The translations under genes and the position numbers were made by a program. A DNA stretch of 64,000 nucleotides from Candidatus Zhuqueibacterota bacterium. Lineage in GTDB: Bacteria; Zhuqueibacterota; Zhuqueibacteria; Residuimicrobiales; Krinioviventaceae. The stretch covers positions 1 to 64,000 of the forward strand of contig JAFGKD010000086.1 of NCBI GenBank assembly GCA_016928775.1, read 5' to 3'. Every line of letters starts with the position of its first letter. Position 1 is the stretch's first letter. This document shows, in pieces, positions 60,977-64,000 of the stretch. A model generated the notes under the pieces. It did not search any database. It worked only from the letters and a program-made list of their open reading frames with translations, and was not told the origin of the DNA.

Positions 60977-63900
60977 TCAACGGACGAGCAACATTTTTTG
61001 GGTCTCGAGATAGTCATCGCCAGCGCGCAAACGATAAAAATAGACACCGCTCACCAACTGCGTCGCGTCAAGCCAAATAGTGTAACGATTTGGTTCCTGT
61101 ATGCCGTCAATCAGCTTTATGATTTCTCGTCCCAGAATATCATAGACAGTCAACGTGACATGCACCCGCTTCGGAAGGTCGTATAAAATTGTGGTGCCCG
61201 GATTAAATGGATTGGGATAATTTTGCAGTCGGAATTGATCCACTGTTATACCTGCTGCCTCTTGAATAGATGTATCCGGTTTATCGTCACGACCCGGAGA
61301 ACCATGAATGTCGAGCGATATCCGCCACTGCTGTGGATCATTTTGATCCGCCGGGGGATTAACGTCTTTCGGGACAAGAGAAAAGCCGCCGCCGTCCGCC
61401 TGTTCGGGCCACGGTGCTCTATCATCATAGCGAACGGATAAAAGCGTATCATTTGCCACGTTGACCAGGGCCAGCGTCTCTCCGTCATTGGCCAAAAATC
61501 CATCATAATCTCCAAAAGGTGCAAAACCGTAGCGGCGAACAAATTGCTGTGGATTTGAAGCCAGAACAATAAAGCTGCCAGGATTCAGGATCGTATTCAT
61601 CGGGAAGGTATAGGTCAATCCGCGGGAAAATTGCACCCCGCTCACGTCAATCGGCGAAGCTCCGATATTTTTCAATTCGAGAAATTCAAAAGATCGATTG
61701 TCGACCGTGTCCAGCACCGAAGGATGATAATGAATCTCGGTAAAACGTAAATTATACAGATCACTCGGCAAGACGAGCATAATCTCGTTCAAAGCACTGT
61801 ATTCGTCCCCCAACAGTGTTCGGGCTTTGATGTGGGTGCTATGGTGCAATTCAATCGGTTGCGTGTAGAGCATGGCATGTGGCGAGATGTTGCCGCTCGC
61901 GCCGCTTTGATCGCTCGCCACGAGCTCAGCATTGATGAGAAAATCCGAACTTGAGGTATTGGTATTCAATCCTTGAATGGCTAACAGGTTATCGCCTTCA
62001 ACCAGGGCTGTGATGAATTGGGATACGTTAAATGACTCCAACCCGGCTGCTTCATGGTTGGCGGGTGCGTTCGAATTCCATTGCACGGAAGCAGGCACAT
62101 TAGATTCAGCAATTTGTGTTCCGTTCAGAAAAGCGACAAAGCCGTCATCGTACCGAACGTTCAGGAGCAGGCTTTTTATATCACCTCGTTCACTCTGAGA
62201 AAGTCTAAATTTTATTCGTAGATAACATGATGGATTCGGATTTGCGCCGTCATCGTGCATATCTTCGCTGACGTCGAGAGAGATAAATCCTTCATAACCT
62301 GAGCCTTTTTCATATCCCACCCCGCCGGGTGCACCGCGACACAAGCGCCAGGATGCGTCATCATAGTCCGCTGCAGTGCGCCAATCCGTGCCGATATTTG
62401 CTTTTGGCACCAGAACCCGCTTTTGGGCGTGCTCGGGTACAAGTACTGTTTCATTTCCGGGATCAGAGGGTTGCGACAGCAGTGGATCCGAGCCATCAAG
62501 GGTGTAATAAATCGATCCTGCGGCAACTGACATGCTGAGTTCATCCCCTGATTTGATAATTCTGCTGTCGACCGGTTGATTATTCACCATAAATTGTGGC
62601 GCAGCAATATCGGGAAACAATTCGACTGCGCGCAATTGCGCGATCAATGTGTTGGTCCGACTGGGAAAATAATCGTTCAGCAGATAATCCTGCTCATCCT
62701 GCCAGTATTGTTTGTCATACAGATCAAAAGGTCCCTGTTCTTGGTAGCGATGGACATCGCGACGATAGTCGCCCCAGCGCGCGGATTCGGCGATTATGGC
62801 CAGATCGATCTGCTGGGCGCGATTCCTCCAGCGTGCAGCACTCGCTTCCGGTGTCAAAGCGCCACCGTTGTAGCAGTGCAGCTGAAGCCGGTCGGCAAAA
62901 AGGCGTCGAAAATCGGCATTTCGGATTAGGCGCTGGAACAAACCGCTGGGACAATTGTCATTATTTTCATTGATGACGTTTTCGTTCACTTCTTTCAGGA
63001 TATGCTCGGCATCCCAGCTGAAAAATTGAAATCCATTGCCAGGCTGAACTCTATTCCGAATAGCCACCCAATTGTGATGATCCCAATCCGTGTTACCGCC
63101 ATAAAAATTGAGAATCATATAATCGACAAGATTGACAATGTCGACATAAGCCTCGTAGTTCGAATTGGCGCTGCCGTCCGGATTATTACCTTGGATTCGC
63201 TGATAATTTTCAGCAGTGGAAAGATCACGACGAGCCAATGTCATCATATCATTCCACGCCGCAATCGTGCCATCCACCACGCTGGTATAATCCTTGATCA
63301 CATCGTAATCCAGCGCATCACCGCCGAGATAGGATTCAGCAAATTCGCGATCAAGGCGTTCCGTGGGATTGTAAAGTCCCCAGTACAATCCATTGACGTA
63401 TAAATGAACGTAACGGCCATGGCCGGCCGGCTGGCCCATGGCGTGCTGGGTGTCTTTGGCCCACATGTCGCGTCCAAAATTGCCACGCCGGCGCTCGCCG
63501 TGGCTCCAGTGAATCCATTCATTACCGAAACCGGCGCGCAATGTGATCGTGTTAAAACTTTGCACGGCGTTTTCAAAGAGCGGATAGTTCAGCCGAGTGG
63601 GACCATATTCACTCTTGAAAACCAGCCTGAAGGAATGTTTGGGCGATTTTTCCGGGCGGCGACTGTGTCCTCCCTGCAATCTGAGACCGCAGTTGACTTG
63701 AAATTCCTCGCTGCCGTCCGCAGTAAAAAATTCGGCGGACGCCGGACGCTCCCAGTCATCGCCCAAACCGGGCACATCGCCGGCTTCCGGCGGCCCGGTA
63801 TAGATATAAATGCCGCCTTCGTCCGCATCCGTGCTGTGGGAAAACAGATTTTCTTTTTTGGTAACCAGCGAGAGTGTCGGAATGGACAACAAGGCTTCCT

Positions 63901-64000
63901 TCATAAAAGGCGCGTAAAGAGGATTTTCTGTTATGTCCGGATCCATTTCATAATCAGCGATAGCTGTTCCAGCAATAGCGGTATAAGGGCCCCATTCGTC
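60977..64000 (-). CDS. very large secreted CotH-type protein with lamin-tail and sorting domains (5' end beyond window)
   Basis: At least 1007 residues; the frame stays open through the window edge (the last bases read ...DEWGPYTAIAGTAIADYEMDPDI), so the N-terminus with its signal peptide lies outside. In order, it shows the CotH module: 'FGRDMWAKDTQHAMGQPAGHGRYVHLYVNGLYWGLYN', 'DYMILNFYGGNTDWDHHNWVAIRN' and metal-site WDAEHIL. Then come a chitobiase/HexC-type Fn3-like stretch ('YYTLDGSDPLLSQP'), a beta module 'VRYDDGFVAFLNGTQIAESNVPAS' shared with the first CotH protein, and a lamin-tail domain ('LRFTEIHYHPSV...FEFLELKNIG'). It ends in the sorting domain LQNYPNPFNPGTTILYDLP...QKMLLVR. It leads the GH115 operon. 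Confidence 0.88.
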   Translation of the reverse strand, partial: DEWGPYTAIAGTAIADYEMDPDITENPLYAPFMKEALLSIPTLSLVTKKENLFSHSTDADEGGIYIYTGPPEAGDVPGLGDDWERPASAEFFTADGSEEFQVNCGLRLQGGHSRRPEKSPKHSFRLVFKSEYGPTRLNYPLFENAVQSFNTITLRAGFGNEWIHWSHGERRRGNFGRDMWAKDTQHAMGQPAGHGRYVHLYVNGLYWGLYNPTERLDREFAESYLGGDALDYDVIKDYTSVVDGTIAAWNDMMTLARRDLSTAENYQRIQGNNPDGSANSNYEAYVDIVNLVDYMILNFYGGNTDWDHHNWVAIRNRVQPGNGFQFFSWDAEHILKEVNENVINENNDNCPSGLFQRLIRNADFRRLFADRLQLHCYNGGALTPEASAARWRNRAQQIDLAIIAESARWGDYRRDVHRYQEQGPFDLYDKQYWQDEQDYLLNDYFPSRTNTLIAQLRAVELFPDIAAPQFMVNNQPVDSRIIKSGDELSMSVAAGSIYYTLDGSDPLLSQPSDPGNETVLVPEHAQKRVLVPKANIGTDWRTAADYDDASWRLCRGAPGGVGYEKGSGYEGFISLDVSEDMHDDGANPNPSCYLRIKFRLSQSERGDIKSLLLNVRYDDGFVAFLNGTQIAESNVPASVQWNSNAPANHEAAGLESFNVSQFITALVEGDNLLAIQGLNTNTSSSDFLINAELVASDQSGASGNISPHAMLYTQPIELHHSTHIKARTLLGDEYSALNEIMLVLPSDLYNLRFTEIHYHPSVLDTVDNRSFEFLELKNIGASPIDVSGVQFSRGLTYTFPMNTILNPGSFIVLASNPQQFVRRYGFAPFGDYDGFLANDGETLALVNVANDTLLSVRYDDRAPWPEQADGGGFSLVPKDVNPPADQNDPQQWRISLDIHGSPGRDDKPDTSIQEAAGITVDQFRLQNYPNPFNPGTTILYDLPKRVHVTLTVYDILGREIIKLIDGIQEPNRYTIWLDATQLVSGVYFYRLRAGDDYLETQKMLLVR

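Overview
The window is 64 kb of a chromosome from a moderate-GC Gram-negative bacterium. Three things point to the Fibrobacterota-Chlorobiota-Bacteroidota (FCB) supergroup, most likely a Calditrichota/KSB1-like lineage. There are 'NYPNPFNP'-type C-terminal sorting domains on secreted proteins, a GldA/F/G-type ABC system with a DUF4340 partner, and DUF4837, DUF2723 and UPF0104 membrane and lipoproteins. The placement is an inference from gene content. Nearly every gene lies on the minus strand, so the window is probably one co-oriented replichore segment. Only a lysis cassette (50.1-52.0 kb) and a fumarase gene (53.7-55.3 kb) lie on the plus strand.

Region by region: 0-2.4 kb holds a membrane-anchored O-methyltransferase and a PAPS sulfotransferase. 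2.6-6.9 kb holds tRNA-Pro(GGG) overlapping a MerR-type regulator gene, a polysaccharide deacetylase, and the three-gene proton-translocating transhydrogenase (pntA1-pntA2-pntB). 7-21 kb is the classic translation operon rimP-nusA-infB-DUF503-rbfA-truB-ribF-rpsO, but a four-gene ABC/GldG/DUF4340 block lies between rpsO and pnp. 21-29.3 kb has a TPR membrane protein, a small membrane protein, and a transporter operon (ABC ATPase, a giant ABC-2 permease fused to a degenerate M1-peptidase-like region and a golvesin-like domain, TolC, MFP lipoprotein). 29.5-40.2 kb is a long glycan/envelope operon (methyltransferase, GT4, DUF2723, UPF0104, DUF4837, PurE, RmlD, DPM1-like GT2, hydrolase, LOG). 40.3-46.6 kb has recG, a DUF4139 protein and valS. 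46.7-49.8 kb has a PRMT-like methyltransferase and a secreted CotH-type kinase. After the lysis cassette come a periplasmic MsrB-MsrA fusion, a broken purU, class I fumarase, citrate synthase and a small secreted protein. 58-64 kb holds a GH115 glucuronidase and a second, very large CotH protein that runs off the window end.

The recurring theme is an envelope and secretome programme: glycan assembly and possible protein O-mannosylation, sorted extracellular kinase-like proteins, xylan side-chain removal, tripartite export and a gliding-type ABC system. It is interleaved with core translation, TCA-cycle and redox genes. Eight to ten intergenic regions carry recognisable TTGnnn-N17/18-TAnnnT promoters on the minus strand, and TTG/GTG start codons with good Shine-Dalgarno sequences are frequent.

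The best candidates for something new are: (i) the ABC permease/pseudo-M1/golvesin fusion in an operon with TolC and MFP; (ii) the DUF2723 + DPM1 + UPF0104 set as a bacterial protein-glycosylation locus; (iii) an orphan holin plus two-enzyme endolysin cassette without other phage genes; and (iv) a bacterial protein-arginine-methyltransferase-like enzyme with the double-E loop spacing intact.
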